Source: BMS3Abin12 sp964487445
GTDB taxonomy: Bacteria; Pseudomonadota; Gammaproteobacteria; 21-64-14
NCBI GenBank assembly: GCA_964487445.1
Contig: CAZAQG010000001.1
Coordinates: 1 to 64,000, forward strand
Length of the DNA: 64,000 bases
Direction: 5' to 3'
The notes beneath the pieces are model-generated. The model did no database searches and was not told the DNA's origin. It saw only the letters and a program-made list of their open reading frames with translations. This document shows positions 23,185 through 30,753 of the stretch, piece by piece; position 1 is the first letter of the stretch; every line of letters starts with the position of its first letter. The position numbers were made by a program, and so were the translations under genes.

Positions 23185-23781
23185 ATGAAATACTGTAGTC
23201 ATTGCGCCCACCCGGTGGTCCTGCGGATCCCGCGCGGGGACGGCTTTCCGCGCTACGTGTGCGACCACTGCCAGACGATTCATTATCAGAACCCGAAGAT
23301 CGTGGCCGGCTGCATCCCCGAATGGGAGGACCGGATCCTGCTGTGCCGGCGCGCCATCGAGCCGCGCTACGGACTGTGGACGGTGCCCGCGGGCTTCATG
23401 GAGAACGGCGAGACCGTGGCTGGCGCGGCGGCCCGCGAGACCCTCGAGGAGACCTGCGCCGAGGTCGATTCGTGCCGCCTCTACGCGCTGTTCAGCCTCC
23501 CGCACATCAGCCAGGTCTACCTGCTGTTCCGCGGCCGGCTCTCGGCGCCGCGCTTCGCGCCCGGCGCCGAGAGCCTCGAGGTGGAACTGTTCGAGGAGCG
23601 GGCCATCCCCTGGGACCGGCTCGCATTCCCGGTCATCCGCGAGACCCTGCGCCGGTACTTCGCCGACCGTCGCACCGGGACGTTTCCAGTGCATACCGGC
23701 GACCTCCTGCCCGACCATCGGCCCGTCGACGACACCCGACCCGGGGTGCCGGACACGACACCACCCGGGTCCCGGTCGTGA
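23185..23781 (+). CDS. NUDIX hydrolase with N-terminal zinc ribbon
   Basis: 198 residues from the ATG at 23185, which follows GGGGGAGA. The N-terminal zinc ribbon (YCSHC near residue 3; VCDHC near 28) is followed by YQNPK. The NUDIX box is GFMENGE plus RETLEETCAEV (about 72-97), with Cys where the consensus has Gly. The zinc ribbon plus NUDIX layout is shared with the NADH pyrophosphatase NudC branch and with smaller ADP-ribose or dinucleotide hydrolases; the substrate is not clear. Converges on the antiporter gene. Confidence 0.85.
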   Translation: MKYCSHCAHPVVLRIPRGDGFPRYVCDHCQTIHYQNPKIVAGCIPEWEDRILLCRRAIEPRYGLWTVPAGFMENGETVAGAAARETLEETCAEVDSCRLYALFSLPHISQVYLLFRGRLSAPRFAPGAESLEVELFEERAIPWDRLAFPVIRETLRRYFADRRTGTFPVHTGDLLPDHRPVDDTRPGVPDTTPPGSRS

Positions 23782-23844
23782 AAAAAAACGCCAGGGAACC
23801 CACGGACCGCACGGAACACCCTGTCCGGTCCGTGGGTTCCGTGG
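23781..23844 (-). terminator. Intrinsic terminator of the antiporter gene
   Basis: Reading leftward, a 19-bp stem with one mismatch (23826-23844 with 23791-23809; arms contain CGGTCCGTGGGTTCC) and a 16-nt loop is followed two bases later by eight T. It lies 150 nt past the antiporter stop and directly against the NUDIX stop, so it would end leftward transcripts before they run antisense into that gene. Confidence 0.85.
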
Positions 23845-23872
23845 TTCATTTCGACGCCATTGCGAAGATCAA

Positions 23873-24000
23873 CGACGTCGGCCGGGCGCGCCCGGCCCTA
23901 CAGGTGGCACAATCGACGATGTGCGTGTAGGGCGGGGCGCGGCCCTATGGATGGGCACAATCGCTGATGTGCGTGTAGGGTGGGGCACGCCCCGCCCTAC
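23873..24000. repeat. Cluster of GC-rich intergenic palindromes at the antiporter 3' end
   Basis: At least three units of the TAGGGC family: GGCCGGGCGCGCCCGGCCCTA near 23880, GTAGGGCGGGGCGCGGCCCTA near 23927, and GTAGGGTGGGGCACGCCCCG plus CCCTAC near 23976. The linkers GGCACAATCGACGATGTGC and GGCACAATCGCTGATGTGC are nearly the same. The last unit (read leftward) supplies the antiporter's TAG stop at 23997-23999. Confidence 0.85.
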
Positions 24001-25844
24001 GCCTCCCGGGCCGCGGGGGCGGCCGGGGCGTCGCCGGGCCGCGGCACCGGGCGCTCGGACTCTCGCAGGTAGCAGACCACCGTCTCACCGGGGCGCGGCT
24101 TGAGGGGATCGCGCGGCGACTGGAACACGACCTCGCCGCTCTCGCGCACCACCAGCATGATCAGTGCGTCGCCCGGGCAATCGCGTCGGAACGCCTCGTA
24201 GTCGTAGGTCTCGGTGAGCCGTGTTTTCTGAAAGCGCCAGCCCTGATAGTGGCGGCGCATCAGTTCGTCGTAGGTCGCCTGCTCGTCGAATACCACCCGG
24301 CCGCGGAGCGTGCGCGGCAGCCCGCGCGAGTCGTCCTCATCGCCGCCGTGCAGGCGCAGTTGAAAGACCCGGTTGCGCCCCAGCTCGGACGCGAAGTGCG
24401 TGCACACCAGTGCGTTGTAGGCATCATTGTAGGTCGCCGCCAGCAGACAACCGATCTCGTTGAGTTCCAACGACTCCTCGGAACTCTCCGAGAGCAACTC
24501 CCCGAACGAGACGCGGATACCCGACAGGCGCGCCGGCTTGAGCCGGTCCCAGGACTGATCGACCATCAACACCGGTACCTTCAACTCCTGCAGCACGCGC
24601 GCCAGCTCCACGCTCCACGGCGAGGCCCCGACGATCAGCATGCCGTTACGTTGCGTCGAAGCCAGCCCCAACCACAACGCCAGGCGCTGGATGCTCATCC
24701 CGTGCAACAGCGCGGTGGCGAGGATCAGCCCGAACACCAACGGCACCAACACCGCGGCGTCCGGGTAGCCGTGTGCCACCATCTCCGGGGCGAACACCGC
24801 GGCGACCGCGGCCGCGACGATGCCGCGCGGGGCGGTCCACGCCACCAGCGTGCGCTCCGCCCGGCTCATGCCGGCACGCCAAGTCGCCAGCAGCACCGCC
24901 GTCGGGCGGACCGCGAACACGAGCGCCGCGAGCAGCGCCACGCTGCGCCAGTTCAGGCGCCCGAGCACCGCCGGATCGAAGTCCGCCGTCAACACGACGA
25001 ACACCGCCGAGACCAGCAGCACCGTCATGTACTCCTTGTAGCGGCGGATCTCCTCGATCGACGCCAGGCGCCGGTTGCCGAGCGTGATCCCGAACACGGT
25101 GACCGCCAGCAACCCGGCCTCCGCCTGTACCCGGTTGGCCGCGATGTAGATCAACAGCACCGCCGCGAACAGCACCGGTCCTTTCAGGAATTCGGGGACA
25201 TAGCCGCGCCCGAGCGCCCCCGCCAGAAGCATCCCACTGCCCACCCCGAGCGCCGCGGCCGCCACCAGCGCCAGGACCAGCCCGGCGGCCACGGCCAGGA
25301 ACGAGGCCTGTGCCCCGGACGAGATGAAATACTGGAACACGACCACTGCGAGCAGCGCGCCCACCGGATCGTTGATGATCCCCTCCCACTTGAGGTAGGA
25401 CGCCGGGCGCCGGTTGAGCCGCGCATGGCGCAACAGGGGCATGATGACCGTGGGACCGGTCACCACCGTGATCGCGCCGAACACCAGGGCCACCGGCCAG
25501 GAGAGGCCGCCGATGAGGCGCGCGGCCAGGCTGCCCAACACCCAACTCAACACCACGCCTACGGAGACCAGTCGCTTCACACCGGTCGCCGCCTCGCGCA
25601 ATTCGTGCAGATGCAGATTGAGGCCGCCCTCGAACAGGATGATGGCGACCCCGAGGCGGATGATCGGATGCAGCAGCGCGCCGAAGTCGCGCGAGGGGTG
25701 GAGCCAGCCGAACACCGGCCCGGCGAGCAGGCCCACGATCAACAACAGTACGATCGTGGGCTGATGCAACCGCCACGCCACCCACTGGGCGCCGATCCCC
25801 AGTGCCGCCACGAGCGCCAGGGCCAGGGTGAGGTCGTGGTGCAT
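23997..25844 (-). CDS. CPA1-type cation/proton antiporter with C-terminal nucleotide-binding domain
   Basis: 615 residues from the ATG at 25844 (MHHDLTLALALVAALGIGAQ). About twelve hydrophobic helices cover residues 1-400, with the transport-site region WEGIINDPVGALLAVVVF near 185. A Rossmann-like RCK/TrkA-N segment (NGMLIVGASPWSVELARVLQ) starts near 400, and a TrkA-C-like tail ends near 590. This fits sodium- or potassium-proton antiporters gated by nucleotide. The cation is undetermined. The final TAG stop lies in a repeat, and an intrinsic terminator follows. Confidence 0.88.
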   Translation of the reverse strand: MHHDLTLALALVAALGIGAQWVAWRLHQPTIVLLLIVGLLAGPVFGWLHPSRDFGALLHPIIRLGVAIILFEGGLNLHLHELREAATGVKRLVSVGVVLSWVLGSLAARLIGGLSWPVALVFGAITVVTGPTVIMPLLRHARLNRRPASYLKWEGIINDPVGALLAVVVFQYFISSGAQASFLAVAAGLVLALVAAAALGVGSGMLLAGALGRGYVPEFLKGPVLFAAVLLIYIAANRVQAEAGLLAVTVFGITLGNRRLASIEEIRRYKEYMTVLLVSAVFVVLTADFDPAVLGRLNWRSVALLAALVFAVRPTAVLLATWRAGMSRAERTLVAWTAPRGIVAAAVAAVFAPEMVAHGYPDAAVLVPLVFGLILATALLHGMSIQRLALWLGLASTQRNGMLIVGASPWSVELARVLQELKVPVLMVDQSWDRLKPARLSGIRVSFGELLSESSEESLELNEIGCLLAATYNDAYNALVCTHFASELGRNRVFQLRLHGGDEDDSRGLPRTLRGRVVFDEQATYDELMRRHYQGWRFQKTRLTETYDYEAFRRDCPGDALIMLVVRESGEVVFQSPRDPLKPRPGETVVCYLRESERPVPRPGDAPAAPAAREA

Positions 25845-26471
25845 GCACGCTCCGCTACGGATCCGTCCCAGCCGGACACCCTTTATACCGTTCCCTTCGG
25901 GGCCGGTCGACCGGGATTCGGGGACGCGCAGGGACATGCGGGATTGTCGGAGATCTTTACACGCCGGGGCGGGCACGGGAAGCGCGCGGCACGCCATCGC
26001 CGCAGATTTCGGATGGACGGGGTACGGCTGTCAAGATTTTTTACACCGGCGAATCCCCTAACTTCTTCTATTTTCAAGAGTTCTCACGAACCAGGGCCTG
26101 GCGGCCGGCGTACACCGCCATACGCCGCCGTTATACCGGATCCCCGGTGGATGCACGAAAGATGGCCTGTTTACAACAAGTTGGAAACATTCGATGCGAT
26201 CGTGCGGGACCCTGCGGTGTCGGGGATCTTTACAATCCGGCCCCGCTCCGGCCCCGTACTGCGCTCCGGCCCGGAGGTTATTTCCTAACACGTTGCGACA
26301 CAATAGAAATTTCCACCCTGGCACCGAATTTGCTTGAAATTACTGTACAAAGATGCAGCGAATCGATGGAAACGCCCGAACGGCGGGCGATCCGAACGAT
26401 ACCGCAGCCCGGCGGCGGAGTTGCCGGGTCGATATCAGAGTGCAGAATGCGACGCTACGGAGGTCCCGGCG
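25845..26471. promoter_or_regulatory. Long regulatory region with three copies of a 20-bp TGTC-N7-TTTACA motif
   Basis: 627 bases between the leftward antiporter and the small rightward gene, with no credible coding frame. Three direct copies of a motif lie here: 25944-25963 (TTGTCGGAGATCTTTACACG), 26028-26047 (CTGTCAAGATTTTTTACACC) and 26217-26236 (GTGTCGGGGATCTTTACAAT). All share TGTC, seven variable bases and TTTACA in the same orientation, and all lie upstream of a sigma-54-type promoter, as activator sites would. This is inference from position and repetition. Confidence 0.5.
26319..26334 (+). promoter_or_regulatory. Sigma-54-type (-24/-12) promoter
   Basis: TGGCACCGAATTTGCT matches the RpoN consensus TGGCAC-N5-TTGCW, with the GG and GC pairs exactly ten bases apart. 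Predicted transcription starts near 26346, about 125 nt before the 57-residue gene. Three repeated motifs lie 80-375 nt upstream, a normal distance for enhancer-binding activators. Confidence 0.6.
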
Positions 26472-26645
26472 ATGAGCGTTTCGAGGACAATCAACGGGCG
26501 GATGGTGGTCGCGCGTCCAGTCTTCAAGGGCGCCGCGCTGCCCGCCTACTGGGTCGGGGCCGTCAACGACCGGCCGATGCCCCGGACCTTCCCGTCCGCC
26601 CACGACGTGTTCCGCTTCGTCGAACACAACGCCCGGCGCGTTTGA
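26472..26645 (+). CDS. Small protein of unknown function (57 residues)
   Basis: Reads MSVSRTINGRMVVARPVFKG then AALPAYWVGAVNDRPMPRTF and ends FVEHNARRV. The ATG has a good ribosome site (ACGGAGGTCCCGGCG). No signal peptide, membrane span or known motif is evident; it is basic and contains a hydrophobic-aromatic centre. A longer in-frame start at 26334 would overlap the sigma-54 promoter and is less likely. Its long upstream region suggests tight regulation. I do not recognise the family. Confidence 0.55.
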   Translation: MSVSRTINGRMVVARPVFKGAALPAYWVGAVNDRPMPRTFPSAHDVFRFVEHNARRV

Positions 26646-26655
26646 TCCGGGGGTG

Positions 26656-26766
26656 AGGAGTTCAAGGGGTCAGCAGGAGTTCAAGGGGGCAGAGTACTTG
26701 AAATTCCACCTGTGCCGACTCCTTGTGCTGTCATTGAAAATTTCAAGTACTCTGACCCCTTGAACT
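26656..26766. repeat. REPIN-like inverted repeat, copy 2, with a duplicated end
   Basis: 28-bp arms 26678-26705 and 26739-26766 (one mismatch) around a 33-bp spacer; arms read AGTTCAAGGGGGCAGAGTAC and its complement. The outer 19 bp of the left arm are tandemly duplicated (26656-26674 and 26675-26693), suggesting slippage or a second insertion. The spacer differs from copy 1, but both contain CTCCTTGTGCTGTC or CTTGAGCTGTC-like bases. It lies between the 57-residue gene and the nrdJb stop. Confidence 0.85.
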
Positions 26767-26767
26767 C

Positions 26768-27499
26768 TCAGCCGCACTTGGAATCGCCGCAATTCAGGCA
26801 GGTCAGGCAACCGTCCATCAGGATCACCGCCTTGGTCCGGCACTTGCCGCACAACCGCGCACTCTCCGGAAAAGCGGCCTCCGTGCCGCCTTTCCCCGAT
26901 CCGCCCCCGGAGTCGTCTCTGCGCGAGGCCTCGTACTCGGCGCGCTTCTCCTCCACGAACCGCTGCTGATGCTCGTCGAGCCCATCGTCCTCGATCAACC
27001 CGATCATGCGCAGGTGGCGCTCGATGACGTCACCGATCTCGGCGACCAACGACGGCATGAACACACCACCCTTTTTGAAATAGCCGCCGCGCGGGTCGAA
27101 CACCGAACGCATCTCCTCGACCAGGAAGGTGACGTCGCCGCCCTTGCGGAATACCGCCGAAATGATGCGGGTCAGCGCCACGATCCACTGAAAGTGATCC
27201 ATGTTCTTCGAGTTGATGAAGATCTCGAAGGGGCGGCGCAATTCGTATTCGGTGTCCGGGTTGAGAATGATGTCGTTGATGGTCACGTATAGGGCGTGCT
27301 CGGAGAGCGGGGTCTTGACCTTGTAGGTGGAGCCGAACAGCGCCGCCGGACGCTCCACCTTCTCGTGCATCTGGATGATGTTCGAGTCCCCGGCGGCGGG
27401 CGGCGCCGGTTCGGCGGATGCCGGCGTCGCGGCGCCGGCGTCCGGCCCTTCCGTGACGACCTCGTACTCGGTGATCCTGCCTTCGATCTTGATGCTCAT
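26768..27499 (-). CDS. nrdJb: Class II ribonucleotide reductase accessory subunit NrdJb
   Basis: 243 residues from the ATG at 27499 with GGAGGGCGGAC upstream. It has an acidic/alanine N-terminal linker, a TSCPD domain (about residues 45-150; RPAALFGSTYKVKTP, ALYVTINDIILN, PFEIFINSKNMDHFQ) and a C-terminal zinc-ribbon-like part (LCGKC near 217, CLTCLNCGDSKCG at the end). In one-chain NrdJ enzymes these domains form the C-terminus; here, as in Pseudomonas NrdJa/NrdJb, they are a separate gene 68 nt downstream of nrdJa. The C-terminal cysteines may help re-reduce the active site. Confidence 0.85.
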   Translation of the reverse strand: MSIKIEGRITEYEVVTEGPDAGAATPASAEPAPPAAGDSNIIQMHEKVERPAALFGSTYKVKTPLSEHALYVTINDIILNPDTEYELRRPFEIFINSKNMDHFQWIVALTRIISAVFRKGGDVTFLVEEMRSVFDPRGGYFKKGGVFMPSLVAEIGDVIERHLRMIGLIEDDGLDEHQQRFVEEKRAEYEASRRDDSGGGSGKGGTEAAFPESARLCGKCRTKAVILMDGCLTCLNCGDSKCG

Positions 27500-27567
27500 G
27501 TCCGCCCTCCCGTGCGCGCGCCGGCGATCGATGCGACCGCCGCGCGAGGATTGTCCGTGCAGGCCTT

Positions 27568-29721
27568 TCAAAGCTTCCCGTAGTAGCCTTCCTTGAGCGC
27601 GTCGTACAGATTGGCCGCGGTATGCATCTCGCCGTCGTACTCGATCTCCTCGTTGCCCTTGACCTCGATCTCCGATCCGTCCTCCAGCGTGAACCGGTAG
27701 GTGGTCTTCGCCAGGTCCTTCTCCTGGACCAGCACCCCCTGGAAGGCCTCGGGGTTGAAGCGGAACGTGGTGCAGCCCTTCAACCCCTGCTCGTAGGCGT
27801 AGAGGTAGATATCCTTGAAGTCCTCGTAGGCGTAGTCGGTCGGGACGTTGGCGGTCTTGGAGATCGAGGAGTCGATCCATCTCTGCGCCGCCGCCTGGAT
27901 GTCGACGTGTTCGCGCGGCGTGATGTCCTCCGAGGTGACGAAGTACTCCGGCAACGCGGCGTCCGGGGAATCGGCGTCGGGCGCGGCCGCAGGGTTCACC
28001 AGCGCACGGTAGGCGAGCAGCTCGAAGGAACAGACGTCCATCTTCTCCTTGGTCTTGCGCCCCTGGCGGATCACGTTGCGGGAATAGCGGTGCGCGAAGC
28101 TCGGCTCGATCCCGTTGCTGGCATTGTTGGCGAGCGAGAGCGAGATCGTGCCGGTGGGCGCGATCGAGGTGTGATGGGTGAAGCGCGCACCTTCCCCGGC
28201 AAGCGTCTCGACCAGTTCCGGGGCCGCCTCCGCGAGACGCTGCATGTAGCGGCTGTAGCGCGCGTGCAGCACCCGTCCGGGGAGCCGGTCGCCGGCGCGC
28301 ACGCCGTCGGCGCGCATCTCCGGGCGCTTGACCAGCATCTCCTCGGTGACCGTGAACGACTCCTCGAGGATCGGGGCCGGGCCCTTCTCACGACCCAGTT
28401 CCAGGGCGCTCTCCCAGCCGGTCACCGCCATCTCGCGCGTCACCCGATCGGTGAAATCGATCGAGTCGGGCGCGCCGTAGCGCATGCGCAGCATGGTCAG
28501 CGTCGAGCCGAGTCCGAGGTAGCCCATGCCATGCCGGCGCTTGCGGAAGATCTCCTCGCGCTGGCGCCCGAGCGGGAGCCCGTTGATCTCGACCACGTCG
28601 TCGAGCATGCGCGTGAATACGGACACCACCTCGCGGTACTCGTCCCAGTCGAAGCGGGCCTTTTCGGTGAACGGATCGCGCACGAACTTGGTGAGGTTCA
28701 CCGAGCCCAGAAGGCATGAGCCGTAGGGAGGAAGAGGCTGCTCGCCGCAGGGGTTGGTGGCGCGGACGTCCTCGCACCACCAGTTGTTGTTCATCTCGTT
28801 GACCTTGTCGATCAGGATGAAGCCCGGCTCGGCATAGTCGTAGGTCGAGGCCATGATCAGGTCCCAGAGCCGGCGCGCATGGATCGTACGGTAGACCCGG
28901 CATGCGACCAGTCCCTGCGCGTCGGTGATGTAGCCTTCGTGCACCGGCCACTCGCGCCACACCACGCGCTCCTCATCGCGCAGATCGATCCCCTCGCTGT
29001 CCACCTCCTCGCGCGTGAGCGGAAACGCCGGGCGCCACGGGGCGTCGTGTTTGACGGCCTCCATGAATTCCCCGGTGATGAGCAGCGAGCAGTTGAATTG
29101 GCGCAGGCGCCCGTTCTCGCGCTTGGCGCGGACGAACTCCATCACGTCCGGGTGCCCGACGCTGAAGGTCGCCATCTGCGCGCCGCGACGCCCGCCGGCC
29201 GAGGAAATCGTGAAGCACATCTTGTCGTAGATATCCATGAACGACAGCGGCCCGGAAGTGTAGGCGCCGGCGCCCGAGACGTAGGCGCCGCGCGGGCGCA
29301 GGGTGGAAAATTCATAACCGATTCCGCATCCCGCCTTGAGCGTGAGCCCCGCCTCGTGGACCTTCTCCAGGATGTCGTTCATCGAGTCCCGGATGGTGCC
29401 CGAGACGGTGCAGTTGATCGTGGAGGTGGCGGGCTTGTAGGCCAGGGCGCCGGCGTTGGACGTGATGCGCCCGGCGGGAATCGCGCCGCGACGCAGCGCC
29501 CACAGGAAGCGTTCGTACCAGTGCTCGCGGGCCTCGGGGGTGGCCTCCACCTCGGCCAGCGCGCGCGCCACGCGCCGGTAGGTATCGTCCATGGTGGCGT
29601 CCACGACGGTACCGTCCTTCGCCTTCAGACGGTACTTCTTGTCCCAGATGTCCAGGGAGGTCTCCTGATACGGGATCTCGCCGGTGCCGCCGGCGACCAC
29701 ACTGAGGTGTGCGGTTTTCAT
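27568..29721 (-). CDS. nrdJa: Adenosylcobalamin-dependent ribonucleotide reductase, catalytic subunit NrdJa
   Basis: 717 residues; reduces ribonucleotides to deoxyribonucleotides using an AdoCbl radical, so works with or without oxygen. The ATG at 29721 (MKTAHLSVVAGG) follows GGGGGATGC. Recognisable are PAGRITSNAGA, STINCTVSGTI (active-site Cys near residue 108), GCGIGYEFSTLRPRG, NPCGEQPLPPYGSC (finger-loop Cys), HGMGYLGLG, and TGTISLSLANNASNGIEPSF. The TSCPD domain is split off into nrdJb. Promoter and NrdR-type boxes lie upstream. Confidence 0.93.
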   Translation of the reverse strand: MKTAHLSVVAGGTGEIPYQETSLDIWDKKYRLKAKDGTVVDATMDDTYRRVARALAEVEATPEAREHWYERFLWALRRGAIPAGRITSNAGALAYKPATSTINCTVSGTIRDSMNDILEKVHEAGLTLKAGCGIGYEFSTLRPRGAYVSGAGAYTSGPLSFMDIYDKMCFTISSAGGRRGAQMATFSVGHPDVMEFVRAKRENGRLRQFNCSLLITGEFMEAVKHDAPWRPAFPLTREEVDSEGIDLRDEERVVWREWPVHEGYITDAQGLVACRVYRTIHARRLWDLIMASTYDYAEPGFILIDKVNEMNNNWWCEDVRATNPCGEQPLPPYGSCLLGSVNLTKFVRDPFTEKARFDWDEYREVVSVFTRMLDDVVEINGLPLGRQREEIFRKRRHGMGYLGLGSTLTMLRMRYGAPDSIDFTDRVTREMAVTGWESALELGREKGPAPILEESFTVTEEMLVKRPEMRADGVRAGDRLPGRVLHARYSRYMQRLAEAAPELVETLAGEGARFTHHTSIAPTGTISLSLANNASNGIEPSFAHRYSRNVIRQGRKTKEKMDVCSFELLAYRALVNPAAAPDADSPDAALPEYFVTSEDITPREHVDIQAAAQRWIDSSISKTANVPTDYAYEDFKDIYLYAYEQGLKGCTTFRFNPEAFQGVLVQEKDLAKTTYRFTLEDGSEIEVKGNEEIEYDGEMHTAANLYDALKEGYYGKL

Positions 29722-29871
29722 CGTGGTGCATCCCCCTCCGCTCGTTATTTTGGACGCAGGACCGACCGGACGATGCGTCCGAGCGAGCCGCGACAGCCGA
29801 TGCCTCCGGACGGATCCCGGGGGCCCGGCGACGGCCGCCGCCCGGACCCGAAACCGGTCCGGACCGGCCCG

Positions 29872-29887
29872 ACACAAGATGTTGTGC
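29872..29887. promoter_or_regulatory. NrdR-box-like palindrome upstream of nrdJa
   Basis: ACACAAGATGTTGTGC matches 13 of 16 positions of the NrdR box consensus acaCwAtATaTwGtgt, including the CACAA/TTGTG arms. It sits between the predicted nrdJ start site and the gene, so a bound NrdR would block transcription. NrdR boxes normally come in close pairs; no partner is seen at the usual spacing, though another good match lies at 30045. Confidence 0.55.
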
Positions 29888-29941
29888 CGGATTGGAAACT
29901 AGCCCCTTCCCGGCGCGCCTGTCAAGCCTCGGAGCGGCCTA

Positions 29942-29971
29942 ATTATAGAAAATTTACAATAATAAAAACAA
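29942..29971 (-). promoter_or_regulatory. Predicted sigma-70 promoter of nrdJab
   Basis: On the minus strand a perfect -10 TATAAT (29942-29947) is 18 bp from -35-like TTGTTT (29966-29971), within the only strongly AT-rich stretch of this region. The transcript would begin near 29935 with a leader of about 210 nt. I see no cobalamin riboswitch core in the leader, though this was judged by eye. Confidence 0.5.
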
Positions 29972-30044
29972 TAGGTTATATGTACCCTTTTGGATTCCCT
30001 CGAGTTTTTTATGGGTCTCTACCGACCCTGCGAAAACCCGCGTC

Positions 30045-30060
30045 CTACAACATATTGTGC
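30045..30060. promoter_or_regulatory. Second NrdR-box-like site
   Basis: CTACAACATATTGTGC matches 12 of 16 positions of the NrdR consensus. It is about 173 bp (centre to centre) from the first box, and about 75 bp beyond the predicted nrdJ -35, toward hsp20. That spacing is not canonical, so looping or chance must be considered. The rest of the 477-base nrdJ-hsp20 gap holds the promoters listed separately. Confidence 0.4.
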
Positions 30061-30108
30061 CCGATACCGGCCTCGGTTCACGCCCCTTTCGGGGCGCGGA
30101 TCCCCGCC

Positions 30109-30134
30109 CTTGAAAAGCCCTCTCGTGCCTATAT
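30109..30134 (+). promoter_or_regulatory. Sigma-32-type heat-shock promoter for hsp20-cbpA-cbpM
   Basis: CTTGAAA (30109-30115) is followed after 12 bases by CCTATAT (30128-30134), close to the sigma-32 pattern CTTGAAA-N12-14-CCCCATnT. The start site would be near 30142, about 57 nt before hsp20. Position and gene content support heat-shock control. Confidence 0.5.
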
Positions 30135-30198
30135 GTACTCTATCGACGGCACGGATATACGGTGCGTGCCGACGCAAACCGAACTGGAGGATATGGAC

Positions 30199-30642
30199 AT
30201 GGCACTGATCCGCTACGAGCCCTGGAGCTTGGTGAATCAGCTCCAGAACGAGATCAACCGGCTGTTCGACCCCCGCGTACTCGGGGAGCGGGACGAGGCC
30301 AGTGCGGCGACCAGCGACTGGATCCCCGCGGTGGACATCCGCGAGGAGGCCGACCGTTATGTGCTGCACGCGGACGTCCCCGGGGTCGATCCGAAGGACA
30401 TCGAGATCACGATGGAGAACGGCGTCCTCACGATGCAAGGCAGCCGCGTCACGGAGAGCGAGGAAGAGCGCAAGAACTACAAGCGCGTGGAACGGGTCCG
30501 CGGGACCTTCTACCGGCGTTTCACGCTCCCCGACACCGCCGATGCCGAGAAGATCTCGGCGCGCGTGGTAAATGGGGTGCTGGAGGTCTCGATTCCCAAG
30601 CAGGAGCCGGCGCGACCGCGTAAGATCGCCGTGCAGACCTGA
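30199..30642 (+). CDS. Small heat-shock protein Hsp20
   Basis: 147 residues beginning MALIRYEPWSLVNQLQNEIN. The start at 30199 is chosen because GGAGG ends eight bases before it; the ATG at 30193 is too close. The alpha-crystallin domain runs from about residue 40 (DWIPAVDIREEADRYVLHAD) to VNGVLEVSIPK near 135, and the C-terminal tail (EPARPRKIAV) has the IxI/V-like anchor. It is an ATP-independent holdase for unfolding proteins. First gene before cbpA-cbpM. Confidence 0.95.
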   Translation: MALIRYEPWSLVNQLQNEINRLFDPRVLGERDEASAATSDWIPAVDIREEADRYVLHADVPGVDPKDIEITMENGVLTMQGSRVTESEEERKNYKRVERVRGTFYRRFTLPDTADAEKISARVVNGVLEVSIPKQEPARPRKIAVQT

Positions 30643-30753
30643 GGGCTCGGGAAGAATCCGTCCCGCGACGGATCGGCCCACCAACCGTGACCCGCGGGTC
30701 CGCGCCCGTCGCACAGCGGGCCGAGCCCCGCGGGTCCTCTTTGACGGATGCCG

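Noticed and set aside
29722..29935. Cobalamin riboswitch in the nrdJ leader
   Set aside because: The enzyme needs AdoCbl, so I looked, but the conserved B12-box core was not found by eye.
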